From positions 1 through 47,603 of the forward strand of contig JAHEJJ010000015.1 in NCBI GenBank assembly GCA_024638915.1: a stretch of 47,603 nucleotides of DNA, read 5' to 3'. The position numbers and the translations under genes are program-made. The notes under the pieces are model-generated. The model worked only from the letters and a program-made list of their open reading frames with translations, ran no database searches and was not told the DNA's origin. Each line of letters begins with the position of its first letter. Position 1 is the first letter of the stretch. Shown here in pieces: positions 31,451 through 41,449 of the stretch. The stretch comes from Robiginitalea sp. (GTDB lineage Bacteria; Bacteroidota; Bacteroidia; Flavobacteriales; Flavobacteriaceae).

Positions 31451-33919
31451 CTAAAAGCGCATACTGAATTTCAGGTTCAACACCCGCGATGTCATGAAAT
31501 TAGGCACGGCGAACTGTTGTTTGCTGTCCACATCTCTCACCCAGGTATTCGTGATGGCGTTTTGATTGTTGAAGAGGTTAAAAATTTCGAATCCTAAGAC
31601 CAATTCTTTAAAACGATATAGCCAATGGTTTTCAGGGTACCTGTTTTCAGCATCCACAAAAATATATGAAATTCCTAAATCTGCCCTTCTATAATCTCTT
31701 AATCTATTCTGAAAATCGTAGGGATCTGCATAACTTGGAGATCCGCCGGGCAGGCCTGTGTTATATACAAGATTGAGATACATCCTCAGGCTAGGGATGG
31801 CTGGGATATAGTCCTGGAACAAAATGGCTACGTGAAGTCTCTGGTCGGTAGGGCGGGATATATAACCGCGGTCATCGATATTTTCCTCCGTCTTTAGATA
31901 ACCCAGACTAACCCACGATTCGGTTCCGGGCACAAATGCACCATTCATTCTTACATCAGCCCCATAGGCATAAGCAATGGCATTATTATTGGCAGCATAG
32001 CGTATTCGAACGTCATCGAGCGTATATGGGTTCACTTTGTCGAGATCTTTAAAATACGCTTCACTGGTAAGCTTAAAGGCCCTGTTCCAAAGCGTAAAAC
32101 TATATTCATGTCCCAGTACGATATGGTAGGAACGTTGCGCCTTTACGGTGGGCTGTACCTCTCCGGCCTGATCTCGTAATTCGCGATAGAAAGGTGGCTG
32201 TTGATATACTCCCCCGGACAATCGAAAGAGCATATCGTCCTGCCAAGCCGGTTTAAGCGCCAATTGTACCCTGGGACTAAAGATGGTATGTGAGGAGGTA
32301 ATGAGCTGTGGTCCGCCTACCGACCAGTGTTGTGCCCTGATCCCGATATTGTAATAAATGTCGTTATCACCCCATTTCTGTAAGCTGCTATATTGTATAA
32401 ACCCGGAAACACGATGGGTATTTACCTCATTCTGAGCTGAAATTGACTCGAATGGGACAAGGGGGGCTGTAAAGGGCTCCAGAGGTTGGTTGTTGGTGAA
32501 TTCGGGACGTGGAGGTCGTATAGAGAATCCGGTAGAATCGATGAATTCAGCTTCCCGTATACGATCGCGAATATCATCATTAGAATATTTTAGACCCCAT
32601 TCCAACACCTTTCCATCGTTCCCCAACCTTCCGCGATGGGCCAGGTTAAAGATCAAAGCATCGAGGTCATTACGCGAACGGTTAAATTGCGTTCCCACAC
32701 CTCTGGAGGAAGTTAAATCGCCAAGGGTTTCACTTTCCAAATCTGTATTAACCGGACCGAGTTCATATTGGGCAATCACATCGGAATATTCTTCCTCAAC
32801 GGTGTGGTATATCGAGGTGGTGAAATTCAAAGTGAGTTGGTCATTGATGAAGTAGTCTGCTTTCAGTGCCCCAAACTCTGTCGTATAGGTGTTTCGCTCT
32901 TGTCCTTCATAAAAAACAAGCAAGGCCTGGGGATTGTCGATTGTCCCGAAGTTTGTCTGACGTGTTATCGGTTCGTTCCTATATAGGTTACGAGAAAGAT
33001 TTCCCAGGAAATTTAAGTGGAATCGATTCGATAACCTCCATGTAAGATAGGTTTGCAGATCGGTAAAGCGAGGGCTATAGTTGGCCCTCGTCTGTTGGCT
33101 TTCCAGCAATAACGAGTTATCCCTGTAACGTATACCGCTAACAGTCGAGAAACTACGATCCTTGGAAATTGTTTCCACCGTTCCACTAGCTCCGAGTAAA
33201 CTACCTTCAATATAGACTCCGAATCTCGAGGGATTCTTATAGGTAATATCGAGCACCGATGAAAGCTTATCCCCATAGCGGGACTGAAAACCACCTGAAG
33301 AGAATTCCAGATTTTGCACCATGGAACTGTTCACGAAACTAAGTCCTTCCTGTTGCCCAGACCGAATAAGAAAGGGCCTGTATACTTCAATCCCATTGAT
33401 ATATACCAAATTTTCGTCGTAATTCCCGCCTCGTACCGCATATTGGGTACTCAGTTCGTTGTTTGAAGATACCCCTGGCAACAATTTAAGAACATTTTCC
33501 ACCCCGGGATTCGCCCCGGGAATGTTGAGCACAGTTTCGGGTGTAATTGTGGTTATGCCTTCCACGCTGCGCTCTCCCGTGGGGGTCACCACGACCCCGT
33601 CGACCTGGACTACATCGGTCTTCATAACAGGGTTAAAGGAAAAAGTTTCATTTGTGGTGAGAATGATATTTTCGAGAACAACGCTTTTATGTCCGATATG
33701 GGTAAAACGTATACTTATCGTTTTATCTGAACTGACCTGAAGAAGGTAAAACCCCGATTCATCGGAAAAACTGCCAAAGGGCCCGCTGGTGATATGTACA
33801 TCGGGCAAAGGTTTTTGTTCCTCATCCAGAATTATACCGGTAATGGTTGCTGTTTGCCCCTGGAGGATCAATACAGGACAAATCAACAGCAATAAAAATA
33901 AAAGGTCAAGACGCTTCAA
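31451..33919 (-). CDS. TonB-dependent receptor with carboxypeptidase-like N-domain
   Basis: The 822-aa outer-membrane receptor has a signal peptide (LDLLFLLLLICPVLILQGQ), a carboxypeptidase D regulatory-like domain (GIILDEEQKPLPDVHI), a plug domain (LPGVSSNNELSTQYAVRGGN, then YINGIEVYRPF) and a 22-strand-type beta barrel ending RVLNLKFSMRF with terminal Phe. No ATG is available near the start: the frame opens with TTG at 33949, which overlaps the M23 gene, and a second TTG at 33919 lies four bases after the M23 stop and begins the signal peptide; the latter is preferred. Substrate unknown; no SusD partner. Confidence 0.9.
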   Translation of the reverse strand: MKRLDLLFLLLLICPVLILQGQTATITGIILDEEQKPLPDVHITSGPFGSFSDESGFYLLQVSSDKTISIRFTHIGHKSVVLENIILTTNETFSFNPVMKTDVVQVDGVVVTPTGERSVEGITTITPETVLNIPGANPGVENVLKLLPGVSSNNELSTQYAVRGGNYDENLVYINGIEVYRPFLIRSGQQEGLSFVNSSMVQNLEFSSGGFQSRYGDKLSSVLDITYKNPSRFGVYIEGSLLGASGTVETISKDRSFSTVSGIRYRDNSLLLESQQTRANYSPRFTDLQTYLTWRLSNRFHLNFLGNLSRNLYRNEPITRQTNFGTIDNPQALLVFYEGQERNTYTTEFGALKADYFINDQLTLNFTTSIYHTVEEEYSDVIAQYELGPVNTDLESETLGDLTSSRGVGTQFNRSRNDLDALIFNLAHRGRLGNDGKVLEWGLKYSNDDIRDRIREAEFIDSTGFSIRPPRPEFTNNQPLEPFTAPLVPFESISAQNEVNTHRVSGFIQYSSLQKWGDNDIYYNIGIRAQHWSVGGPQLITSSHTIFSPRVQLALKPAWQDDMLFRLSGGVYQQPPFYRELRDQAGEVQPTVKAQRSYHIVLGHEYSFTLWNRAFKLTSEAYFKDLDKVNPYTLDDVRIRYAANNNAIAYAYGADVRMNGAFVPGTESWVSLGYLKTEENIDDRGYISRPTDQRLHVAILFQDYIPAIPSLRMYLNLVYNTGLPGGSPSYADPYDFQNRLRDYRRADLGISYIFVDAENRYPENHWLYRFKELVLGFEIFNLFNNQNAITNTWVRDVDSKQQFAVPNFMTSRVLNLKFSMRF

Positions 33920-33923
33920 AAGC

Positions 33924-35615
33924 TCAATTTCTGTAAAAGCTACTCTCAAAAGTAGTGGTATTCCCTACATTATCGGTAACGGTAACTTTTAACTCGCATT
34001 GTTTGCGGTCCAGGATCTTGTCATCAAAATTATAGGTGATCGTACTGGTCTTAGGCTCATATTCCATCAGGATCCATTCGCCGTTTAGCGTGGCATCGTA
34101 TGATTTAACACCACTCAGATCATCGGAAATTTGAAGGCTTAAATATCGGTAATTGGTAAGCCATTGTTTGTTCTTAAAGTTCTTAGGCCGGATTTTGGGT
34201 GCTGTTGTATCCCGAGCAAGTGTAAAGGTTCCAAGGGACCGGGTTTTTGTTGAAAAATTTGAATCTCGTTTATAGGTAGACATATAATTTGGTTTCGAAA
34301 GTTTATCGAGCCTTGCGATGAACATTTGGGAACGCTCATTTTTGGAATAGCCGCCTACATCGAAACTGACCGTAAATTTCCGGTGGGCAGGGACACTGTT
34401 ATCATGAATCTTTAAGGTGTCGGCATGTTGATCCAGATCGATATAAAAATCCTCATAGAATGTATTGGCCGGAAAATATATGGTAGAGTTCCCCAATTTA
34501 TAATTGTTGGGACGTTTAGCAATGAGCAATCGTTCAGTAGTCTTATCCATCGGTTTGTTCCTGACCTCCTGTCTTTGGCCTTCCACTGGGATGTTAAGTA
34601 TGATGTTATTCCCGTGGAGATCTGCAATTTCGATACGTACTTTGTAACTCAGCCCTTGGTTCACCCTTATCTTACCATCATTAAATAGTTGTTTGTAGAT
34701 TCCCAGTTTATTCCCATTGACCTTAAAACACCTCTGAATCCGTTTGCGCGAGTTGCTAAAATGTTCATAGTCGATCAGGGTATTGATATAACGGGTCTCC
34801 TTAAATGAAAATGATTCAAAATCGAATTCGGAATAGACTTTTCCGTTCACGACTTGTTTTACGGAGTACACCCCATTTTTATTGGCAGCCAGGTCTTGTC
34901 GGTCGTAGGTCACGACTCCGAAACCAACATCACCAAGAGCAGTTACTTTTTCTGCAAGGTAGGTGCCGTCTGCCTGCCGGTAGAATTTGAGCTGAATTTT
35001 GTCCTGGCTTTGATTTGCCTGCGCCTGAGCCGATAGTGGATATACATAGAGTTCCTGCAGGATAGGGCTGGTGGCATCGCGCACTTCGAAGCCATAGAGC
35101 AATGGATTTACTGGTTTTTCGGATATGCTATTTCTGATCTCGAAATGCAAATGCGGCCCGGAGGATCCTCCGGTATTACCCGTATAGGCGATCAAATCTT
35201 CTTTTTTAACGCTCAATTCGCCAAAATCAGGAAAAACCTCTACCTCGAAAGACCTTCTTTCATACTGTAAACGTTTGATATAGGCCTCGATCTGGGGTGA
35301 GAATTTCTGGAGATGTGCGTACACCGAAGTATGACCGTCAGGATGGGCCAGGTAGAGCGCTTTGCCATAGCCCCAGAGTGAAACCTTTATCCTGGTGACC
35401 GTACCATCTGCGATAGCATAGACCGGTAATCCCTGCCTTTGTTGAGTTTTTATGTCGATACCGGAATGAAAATGATTCGATCGGAGTTCTCCGAATGTTC
35501 CTGCCAGGATAAGTGGGATATCAAGTGGTGGTCTGAAAGTATCCGTTGGATATTCTGCCTGGCCCCAGGAGGAATTAATGAAAAGCAGAAGCAGGCCTAA
35601 TAGGAAGTTTCTCAT
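33924..35615 (-). CDS. Exported M23 metallopeptidase
   Basis: The 563-aa product has a signal peptide (FLLGLLLLFINSSWGQ) and an N-terminal M23 domain with ligands in HFHSGID (His50, Asp54), VYAHLQKF and GPHLHFEIR, the set needed for zinc and catalysis. The remaining two thirds is beta-rich and has no family I recognise, perhaps a substrate-binding or envelope-anchoring part. Expected to cleave peptidoglycan or outer-membrane-linked peptides. First gene of an operon with the TonB receptor and the 220-aa secreted protein. Confidence 0.9.
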   Translation of the reverse strand: MRNFLLGLLLLFINSSWGQAEYPTDTFRPPLDIPLILAGTFGELRSNHFHSGIDIKTQQRQGLPVYAIADGTVTRIKVSLWGYGKALYLAHPDGHTSVYAHLQKFSPQIEAYIKRLQYERRSFEVEVFPDFGELSVKKEDLIAYTGNTGGSSGPHLHFEIRNSISEKPVNPLLYGFEVRDATSPILQELYVYPLSAQAQANQSQDKIQLKFYRQADGTYLAEKVTALGDVGFGVVTYDRQDLAANKNGVYSVKQVVNGKVYSEFDFESFSFKETRYINTLIDYEHFSNSRKRIQRCFKVNGNKLGIYKQLFNDGKIRVNQGLSYKVRIEIADLHGNNIILNIPVEGQRQEVRNKPMDKTTERLLIAKRPNNYKLGNSTIYFPANTFYEDFYIDLDQHADTLKIHDNSVPAHRKFTVSFDVGGYSKNERSQMFIARLDKLSKPNYMSTYKRDSNFSTKTRSLGTFTLARDTTAPKIRPKNFKNKQWLTNYRYLSLQISDDLSGVKSYDATLNGEWILMEYEPKTSTITYNFDDKILDRKQCELKVTVTDNVGNTTTFESSFYRN

Positions 35616-35717
35616 AGCGCTTTGGTTGGTACGAAATTAAATAATAGTAATGAAACGATAAAACAGTCTGGAGCAGTGAAGGCCTTTTAAGTGAAAATAG
35701 GTCAGCGAGACACAAAT

Positions 35718-35846
35718 ATGTTGGATGATTTTATAGCGTTCGGCCAACATGATGTCGAATGCTCTCCAGGCCATAGCCTATATCAGGTCTTGGATATTTT
35801 GAAGTATAAACATTTAGCTGTACTTAAGAGTATGGGCTTAAAGTGA
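35718..35846 (+). CDS. Possible 42-aa peptide
   Basis: ATG at 35718 to TGA at 35844-35846 encodes MLDDFIAFGQHDVECSPGHS, then LYQVLDILKYKHLAVLKSMGLK. The composition is protein-like, with a possible helix in the second half, but there is no homologue I recognise, no ribosome-binding site and no signal peptide. It may be chance or a relic. Confidence 0.25.
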   Translation: MLDDFIAFGQHDVECSPGHSLYQVLDILKYKHLAVLKSMGLK

Positions 35847-35872
35847 TACTTCAATAATAATCCAAAAAACTG

Positions 35873-35903
35873 TTGCGAAGTCGTGTGATCTGTGTTAACT
35901 TTG
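35873..35903 (+). promoter_or_regulatory. Promoter for the coiled-coil / zapA genes
   Basis: TTG at 35873-35875, a 20-base spacer, and TAACTTTG at 35896-35903, a full match to TAnnTTTG. The start codon of the first gene is 25 bases downstream. Confidence 0.6.
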
Positions 35904-35927
35904 TCTATAACGCATCATTATTTGCAA

Positions 35928-36218
35928 ATGAGTGAATTGGGAGAGATTGTCGATTCCTTGGAAAATAAAGTAAGCAAGTTATTACATAAGCTGGAGTTGC
36001 TGGGCCTTGCCAACCAACGCCTGGAGGAAGAGCTCCAATCCGTTAAGAACGACCACGATCTCACAAAAAACTCGATCCTTTTATGGGAAGAGAAATACGA
36101 ATCCCTTAAACTGGCAAATAGTATGCTGGGCAGTGATAACAATAAAACTGAAGCGAAGCTTAAAATAAACACTTTAATCAGGGAGTTGGACCATTGTATA
36201 GCTCAACTCGCGGAATAG
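35928..36218 (+). CDS. Short coiled-coil protein upstream of zapA
   Basis: The 96-aa product is almost all heptad coiled coil (LGEIVDSLENKVSKLLHKLE, then LEEELQSVKNDHDLTKNSIL and so on), with no signal or membrane segment. Its place 14 bases before zapA suggests a partner in division-ring function, similar in spirit to ZapB, but sequence alone cannot show that. The longest frame starts at GTG 35892; the ATG at 35928 after the promoter is preferred. Confidence 0.75.
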   Translation: MSELGEIVDSLENKVSKLLHKLELLGLANQRLEEELQSVKNDHDLTKNSILLWEEKYESLKLANSMLGSDNNKTEAKLKINTLIRELDHCIAQLAE

Positions 36219-36232
36219 TTCAGATATCGAAT

Positions 36233-36529
36233 ATGGCGGAAAGGCTTAAAATAAAGCTTTCTATAGCCGACCGGGTCTATCCATTAACCATCGACCCTAG
36301 TCAGGAAGAAGGGTTGCGTAAAGCCGCTAAGAATATAGAGCAGCTCGCTAAAAAGTTTGAACAGAATTATGCCGTTCGTGACAAACAAGACGTACTGGCC
36401 ATGTGTGCCTTACAGTTTGCATCAAAGATCGAGCAGAAAGGCATAGATAAGGTTGAAGATAATATTGAATTGACCGAGCGGTTGAGATCTCTTGATCAAT
36501 TGATTAATTCGAAGCTAAGCATAAAATAA
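36233..36529 (+). CDS. zapA: Cell division protein ZapA
   Basis: ZapA crosslinks FtsZ filaments. The 98-aa product has the ZapA N-terminal domain (LKIKLSIADRVYPLTIDPSQ, then EEGLRKAAKNIEQLAKKFE) and a C-terminal coiled coil with MCALQFASKIEQKG. The frame reaches upstream to 36194, but ATG 36233 begins the normal N-terminus and leaves the coiled-coil gene intact. It is followed by the 6S RNA and rny, the order usual in Flavobacteria; in E. coli zapA also lies next to the 6S gene. Confidence 0.9.
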   Translation: MAERLKIKLSIADRVYPLTIDPSQEEGLRKAAKNIEQLAKKFEQNYAVRDKQDVLAMCALQFASKIEQKGIDKVEDNIELTERLRSLDQLINSKLSIK

Positions 36530-36555
36530 GTTCTTTTACATAGTATTAAATTACT

Positions 36556-36721
36556 GCCCACATTGATAATTATTTTTTGGCGAACTCAACACTAATTCTT
36601 TAAAAAGGGTGAGTTTAGATTGTAAAAGCATGCTCTCTAGTCAGAGATCCTTGAGCAGTCTGTTAGCCCTAAACCTGTTTATCGGAGTTTGTACAAAACT
36701 TCCATCAATGTGGGTTTTTTT
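36556..36721 (+). ncRNA. ssrS: 6S RNA
   Basis: Between zapA and rny, CCCACATTGAT at 36557-36567 pairs perfectly with ATCAATGTGGG at 36704-36714, followed by a run of seven T that would terminate transcription. Internal helices include AACTCA / TGAGTT (36583-36588, 36610-36615), a TGCTC / GAGCA arm, and GGAGTTT / AAACTTCC with one bulge. A long closing stem, a large open centre and about 166 nt fit 6S RNA, which binds the housekeeping RNA polymerase and mimics an open promoter. The gene position is the known one for flavobacterial 6S RNA. Confidence 0.78.
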
Positions 36722-36859
36722 ATACCCCATTGATAGAGATAGTTTGCCATGGTAAGTACATTGCTGCCCAAGGTAGAAGGCCGAATTATGGTCTTTTATA
36801 ATTTGCTGTAGCTGACAAGTCCGGTTTAAGGGCGGGCTGAAACCTAATAATTTAAAACT

Positions 36860-38431
36860 ATGGAATTAACAACAAGCATACTGCTAGCTGCTGTCGGGGG
36901 ACTTCTTCTAGGATTCATCATCGCTAAATTTCTTGAGAAAGGAAAGGCATCCAAGACCATTGGTAATGCCAAGAAAGAGGCTGCGTCTATTTTGAAGGAT
37001 GCAAAAAGAGAGGGAGAAGGTATCAAGAAAGACAAGATCTATCAGGCAAAGGAAAAATTTCTTGAATTAAAGGCCGAACACGAAAAGGTAATCATCAACA
37101 AAGACAAGAAAATTGCGGAGGCCGAGAAGCGAACCAGAGATAAGGAATCCCAGGTAAGTAACGAACTCGCAAAGAATAAAAAGCAGAATGAGCAATTGGA
37201 GCATAAGCTCAGGCAGGTCGATCATAAGATCGAATTTTATGAAAAGAAGCATTTTGAGCTCGAAAAACTCCATAAGAATCAGGTTCAGCAATTGGAAGTT
37301 ATTTCAGGGCTTTCGGCTGAAGATGCCAAAAGTCAGCTACTGGAATCCTTAAAAGAGACTGCCAAGACCGATGCGATGGCTTTTATGCAATCCACGCTGG
37401 AGGAAGCTAAACTCACTGCAGAACAAGAAGCCAAGAAGATTATTATCAACACCATCCAAAGGATTGGGACCGAAGAGGCGGTGGAGAATTGCGTGTCTGT
37501 GTTTAATCTCGATTCAGACGATGTGAAAGGCCGAATCATCGGGAGGGAAGGAAGAAATATCCGTGCATTGGAATCGGCGACCGGTGTTGAAATAATAGTT
37601 GATGACACTCCGGAAGCGATAATTCTGTCATGTTTTGATTCTGTTCGAAGAGAAGTGGCCAGGCTTTCTCTTCATAAGTTAGTTACAGACGGGAGGATTC
37701 ATCCCGCCAGGATAGAAGAGATCGTACGCAAAACGGAAAAGCAGGTAGAGCAGGAAATCATTGAAGTAGGAAAACGAACGGTTATAGACCTCGGTATACA
37801 CGGCTTGCATCCGGAATTGATACGGGCTGTTGGCCGTATGAAATATCGTTCTTCCTATGGTCAGAACCTGTTGCAGCATAGTAGGGAAGTGGCTAAACTC
37901 TGCGGAGTTATGGCTGCTGAACTTGGCGTTAACACCAAGCTTGCCAAACGGGCCGGCTTATTGCACGATATTGGCAAGGTCCCTAATGCAGAAGCAGAGG
38001 TAGAAACCCCACATGCTATCCTGGGTATGCAGTGGGCAGAAAAATTCGGAGAGAAACCAGATGTCTGCAATGCCATCGGTGCCCACCATGATGAAGTGGA
38101 AATGAAGTCCTTGATATCGCCTATCGTACAAGTCTGTGATGCGATTAGTGGAGCAAGACCCGGAGCCAGGCGACAGGTGCTGGATTCTTATATCCAGCGA
38201 CTTAAAGATCTCGAAGAGATCGCCTTTGCTTTCGGAGGCGTTCAAAAAGCCTATGCTATCCAGGCAGGGCGCGAGTTACGGGTTATCGTGGAGAGTGAAA
38301 AAGTAAGTGATGAAAAGGCAGCCCAACTCTCCTTTGAGATATCCCAGAAAATCCAAACCGATATGACCTACCCCGGCCAGGTAAAAGTTACGGTGATCAG
38401 GGAGACCAGATCTGTGAATGTGGCTAAATAA
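36860..38431 (+). CDS. rny: Ribonuclease Y
   Basis: RNase Y is a membrane-bound endonuclease that starts mRNA decay. The 523-aa product has an N-terminal helix ([20 protein letters not shown]), a long charged coiled coil, a KH domain ([20 protein letters not shown]) and an HD domain with HSREVAK and [11 protein letters not shown], the latter giving the metal-binding His-Asp. Length is typical. A separate promoter may lie upstream, where TATAATTTG at 36797-36805 comes close to TAnnTTTG. It follows 6S RNA on the same strand. Confidence 0.96.
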   Translation: MELTTSILLAAVGGLLLGFIIAKFLEKGKASKTIGNAKKEAASILKDAKREGEGIKKDKIYQAKEKFLELKAEHEKVIINKDKKIAEAEKRTRDKESQVSNELAKNKKQNEQLEHKLRQVDHKIEFYEKKHFELEKLHKNQVQQLEVISGLSAEDAKSQLLESLKETAKTDAMAFMQSTLEEAKLTAEQEAKKIIINTIQRIGTEEAVENCVSVFNLDSDDVKGRIIGREGRNIRALESATGVEIIVDDTPEAIILSCFDSVRREVARLSLHKLVTDGRIHPARIEEIVRKTEKQVEQEIIEVGKRTVIDLGIHGLHPELIRAVGRMKYRSSYGQNLLQHSREVAKLCGVMAAELGVNTKLAKRAGLLHDIGKVPNAEAEVETPHAILGMQWAEKFGEKPDVCNAIGAHHDEVEMKSLISPIVQVCDAISGARPGARRQVLDSYIQRLKDLEEIAFAFGGVQKAYAIQAGRELRVIVESEKVSDEKAAQLSFEISQKIQTDMTYPGQVKVTVIRETRSVNVAK

Positions 38432-38552
38432 TCTAGGTTAAAATATCGATTACAGAGGCTAAAGGATGCACGCCGCTTCGGTTTCAACCGACCATTGGGG
38501 GGTTAACCAACTTATTGTCTGCAATATACACAATGACAAAACGAGGGGATAG

Positions 38553-40559
38553 TTATTCTTCTTCCGATGCTGTGTCTTCTTCTTCTTCTTCGATATCCGT
38601 TTTATCCAAGTTATGCTGCATAATATTCAGCTTTTTCAACTTGGTTTTCCAGGTATTAAGGGTCTCCTTTTGCCTGTTGATATTGTTGATGACCTCCTGA
38701 ACCAGTGGATTATTCTCAGAATTTTCTGAAAAAAACAGCATGTTATTTTCCAACTGGTTTATGGCGTTTTTGGTCTCATCTATCTTCCTGCGGATAAAGG
38801 TGCGTTCATTGCGAATCGCAAATTCGTCTTCTGTTGAAGCCAGTCGTTGGATCTTATTGCCATATTTTAGTAATTCTGACTCCTGCCGGCTCACATCGAG
38901 CTTCGTTAAGATAGCATCAACGATCTTATTGAATTTACCGTTTATATTTTTTTTGTTAAAAGGCACCCTTCCAGCGGCTTTCCAACGATCGATCAATGAC
39001 TTTAATATTTCCAGATCTTTTTCTTTTTTCCCCTTGCTTAGTTGAAAAGCCCTGATCTCCTCGAGGATCTTGCTCTTCTCTTCATAATTAGCCATCTCGG
39101 CCGAGTAGGCCTTGTTCTTATTGGCGTGCAAACGGTCAAAATAATGATTACAGGCTGCCTTAAACTCATTCCAGATTTTATCGGAGAATTTTCTTGGCAC
39201 ATGGCCAATATTTTTCCATTCTTTCTGAATACGCTTCATCTCAGCTGTAGTGGATTCCCATTCTTCGCTGTCTTTCAGAGAAATGGCCAGCTTTAGCAAT
39301 GCTCTTTTCTTGTCCAGATTTTCCTGTTGTATTTTTTTAAGATTCTTGTAAAAAGCATTTTTGCCTCGATTGAAGGCACGAACCGCTTCCTTGAAGGACG
39401 CCCAGGTTTTATCGTTGTCTTTTTGGGTCACTCGGCCAGCTTTGAAAAAGGCTTCTCGAAGGCTTTCAACCTCCTTTATCTGCCGCTGTATATCGCGGTG
39501 ACTTTGACCAGGGATTTCGGCAACCTTTTGAATTTCGTCAATAATTCTATTTTTCTCCTCCAGGTTTTTTTCAAAATCCTTTTCCTGCTCTTTAAAGTAC
39601 TCCTGCCTTCGTTGGTGCATCGCTTTGGTCGCCTCGCTAAAACGCTCCCAAATAGCTTCCCGGTGCTCTTTGTCTACCGGGCCGATATCTTCTTTCCAGA
39701 TCTTGTGCAAGGTTTGTAATTCCCTAAACGCTTTATTGATATCCTCTGCCTGGACCAAAGTTTCGGCGCGTTCTACAATTTTAACTTTCTCTTCGAGATT
39801 ATGTTTGAAGTCCAGATCCCTTAATTCTCTGTTGAGGTGGAGAAAATCGTAGAAAATTTCTATATGGTGGTGATAGGTCCGCCAGACATCGTTGTACTGG
39901 CTTCTGGGAACAGGGCCCGCATTACGCCAGTTTTCCTGGAGTTCTTTAAAATTTTTATAGGTGGTATTGATGTCTTCTTCGACATTAATCAGGCTCTTTA
40001 GCTCTTCAATAATAGCCAATCGATTCGCCAGGTTTTCCTTAAGACTGTGCTCAAGATTTTTGTAGTAGTGATTTCTCTTTTCCCTGTACTCATTAAAAAC
40101 TTCGCTAAACTGCCGCTTGGTAACGGAGTTGTATTTGAAGTCTACTTCATTACCCCCCTTGCTGACATATTCCTCTTTCTTCTGTTCAATGAAATCCTGG
40201 AATTTATGGTCAAACTCTTGTTTTATGGTATCGACGTGCCTTTTGATCGCCTGTACCTTCTCGTTTTTAACCAACCTTTGCAGTTCCCCTACAAGGTTTT
40301 CCATTGTCATGGAATGATAATCGTGGAAAGGTATTTGATGTCTTCGGGGATGATGAGTGTCTTCAGCATCTTCGGCATTGGATTCTTCAATCTCCGCCAT
40401 AGCTTCCTCCTTGGTCTCAACCGTAGTTTCACCAGGGTTTTTTTCCTGTTCTTGGGGCGCTGCTTCAGCGGTTTTCTCTGATTCCTTCTTATTATCAGTA
40501 GTTGCTGAGTTTTCTTCCTCTACAGGATCCTGTAGTTTGTGGTTCTTCTCGTCCAACAT
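38553..40559 (-). CDS. DUF349 repeat protein
   Basis: The 668-aa product is an all-helical cytoplasmic protein with five DUF349 repeats, each marked by W-[KR]-x-[AI]-G-x-[VP]: WRNAGPVPRSQYNDVWRTY, WKEDIGPVDKEHREAIWERF, AFFKAGRVTQKDNDKTWASF, WKNIGHVPRKFSDKIWNEF and WKAAGRVPFNKKNINGKF. The N-terminus is a low-complexity Glu/Ala/Thr region and the C-terminus ends in a Glu/Asp run. DUF349 proteins are common in Bacteroidota; their role is not established. The frame reaches GTG 40562; ATG 40559 is preferred. Confidence 0.9.
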   Translation of the reverse strand: MLDEKNHKLQDPVEEENSATTDNKKESEKTAEAAPQEQEKNPGETTVETKEEAMAEIEESNAEDAEDTHHPRRHQIPFHDYHSMTMENLVGELQRLVKNEKVQAIKRHVDTIKQEFDHKFQDFIEQKKEEYVSKGGNEVDFKYNSVTKRQFSEVFNEYREKRNHYYKNLEHSLKENLANRLAIIEELKSLINVEEDINTTYKNFKELQENWRNAGPVPRSQYNDVWRTYHHHIEIFYDFLHLNRELRDLDFKHNLEEKVKIVERAETLVQAEDINKAFRELQTLHKIWKEDIGPVDKEHREAIWERFSEATKAMHQRRQEYFKEQEKDFEKNLEEKNRIIDEIQKVAEIPGQSHRDIQRQIKEVESLREAFFKAGRVTQKDNDKTWASFKEAVRAFNRGKNAFYKNLKKIQQENLDKKRALLKLAISLKDSEEWESTTAEMKRIQKEWKNIGHVPRKFSDKIWNEFKAACNHYFDRLHANKNKAYSAEMANYEEKSKILEEIRAFQLSKGKKEKDLEILKSLIDRWKAAGRVPFNKKNINGKFNKIVDAILTKLDVSRQESELLKYGNKIQRLASTEDEFAIRNERTFIRRKIDETKNAINQLENNMLFFSENSENNPLVQEVINNINRQKETLNTWKTKLKKLNIMQHNLDKTDIEEEEEDTASEEE

Positions 40560-40687
40560 CACCGTAGTGTTTGTCTATCACAACTCGGTAGTCTCTTCTA
40601 AGATACTAACATGATTGCGAACTACAAAGGTAATGATTCTTCTTTTTAGGAGTTATACAAGCCTTTAGCCCCATACAAATAAACTTG

Positions 40688-41449
40688 CTAGTGGAAGGGC
40701 ATATTCCAGATTTCCCAGGCTTTTTCAGCCTGGAATTCCAGCATTCTTTGTCCATTGAGCACTCTTGCTCCTCGTTGCAGGCCTTCTTTCAAAAAAAGAG
40801 TTTCGGCAGGATTGTAGATCAGATCGAAGAGGAAATGTCTGTCGCTGATGTGGTGATAGGGCAAAGGCGGCTTTTGAGATAGGTTTGGGAACGTTCCCAG
40901 CGGTGTACAGTTGATCACAAGTGTATGTGTCGGTAAATGCTCTGGTCCAAGATCCTGATAGCTTAACTGCCTATCGCCCGGAGTTCTGCTGACAAACCGA
41001 TATTCAATATTCATCTCACCCAGAACATAGGCCACCGCTTTTGAAGCACCCCCGGTACCCAATATAAGCGCCTTTTTGTCACCTGGCTGTAACATGCCTG
41101 AAATGGCCTTTTTAAAACCAAAAACATCGGTATTGTGCCCACTGAGACCCCTTGCAGTGAACTGGATGGTGTTTACGGCACCTATTGCCGCGGCCTTGGG
41201 ATCAATCTCATCCAGGTAAGGGATGATGACTTCTTTATAGGGGATCGTAACATTCAAACCGCACAAATCTTTATGAGATAAGAGTAGTGAAGGGAATTGA
41301 TCAATATCTTCCAGATCGAAATTTTCGTAAACATGGTCTGTTAGTCCCAATGTTTGGAATTTGTTGGTAAAATATGAGCGGGAAAAAGAATATGCAATAT
41401 TCTTTCCTACCAGGCCATATCTATTCTTTTTGTTGTCTGCTCTTACCAT
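40688..41449 (-). CDS. aroE: Shikimate dehydrogenase
   Basis: AroE reduces 3-dehydroshikimate with NADPH in aromatic amino-acid synthesis. The 253-aa product has the shikimate-binding serines in YSFSRSYF, catalytic Lys in NVTIPYKE, Asn in GAVNTI, Asp in GHNTDVFGF and the NADP-binding LGTGGASKAVAY. It is somewhat shorter than E. coli AroE (272 aa). Its start overlaps the DUF368 gene by 29 bases, so the two are tightly coupled although they belong to different pathways. Confidence 0.93.
   Translation of the reverse strand: MVRADNKKNRYGLVGKNIAYSFSRSYFTNKFQTLGLTDHVYENFDLEDIDQFPSLLLSHKDLCGLNVTIPYKEVIIPYLDEIDPKAAAIGAVNTIQFTARGLSGHNTDVFGFKKAISGMLQPGDKKALILGTGGASKAVAYVLGEMNIEYRFVSRTPGDRQLSYQDLGPEHLPTHTLVINCTPLGTFPNLSQKPPLPYHHISDRHFLFDLIYNPAETLFLKEGLQRGARVLNGQRMLEFQAEKAWEIWNMPFH

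Larger units (their letters stand above)
35616..35927. other. Intergenic region upstream of the zapA block
   Basis: This 312-base gap separates divergent transcripts. It holds a candidate promoter for the coiled-coil/zapA genes near its right end and one short open frame of 42 codons (35718-35846), listed separately. Nothing else was seen, including no tRNA-like cloverleaf. Confidence 0.6.

Noticed and set aside
38455-38520. CGGTT/AACCG hairpin after rny as a terminator
   Set aside because: Short stem with a two-base loop and no T-tract.
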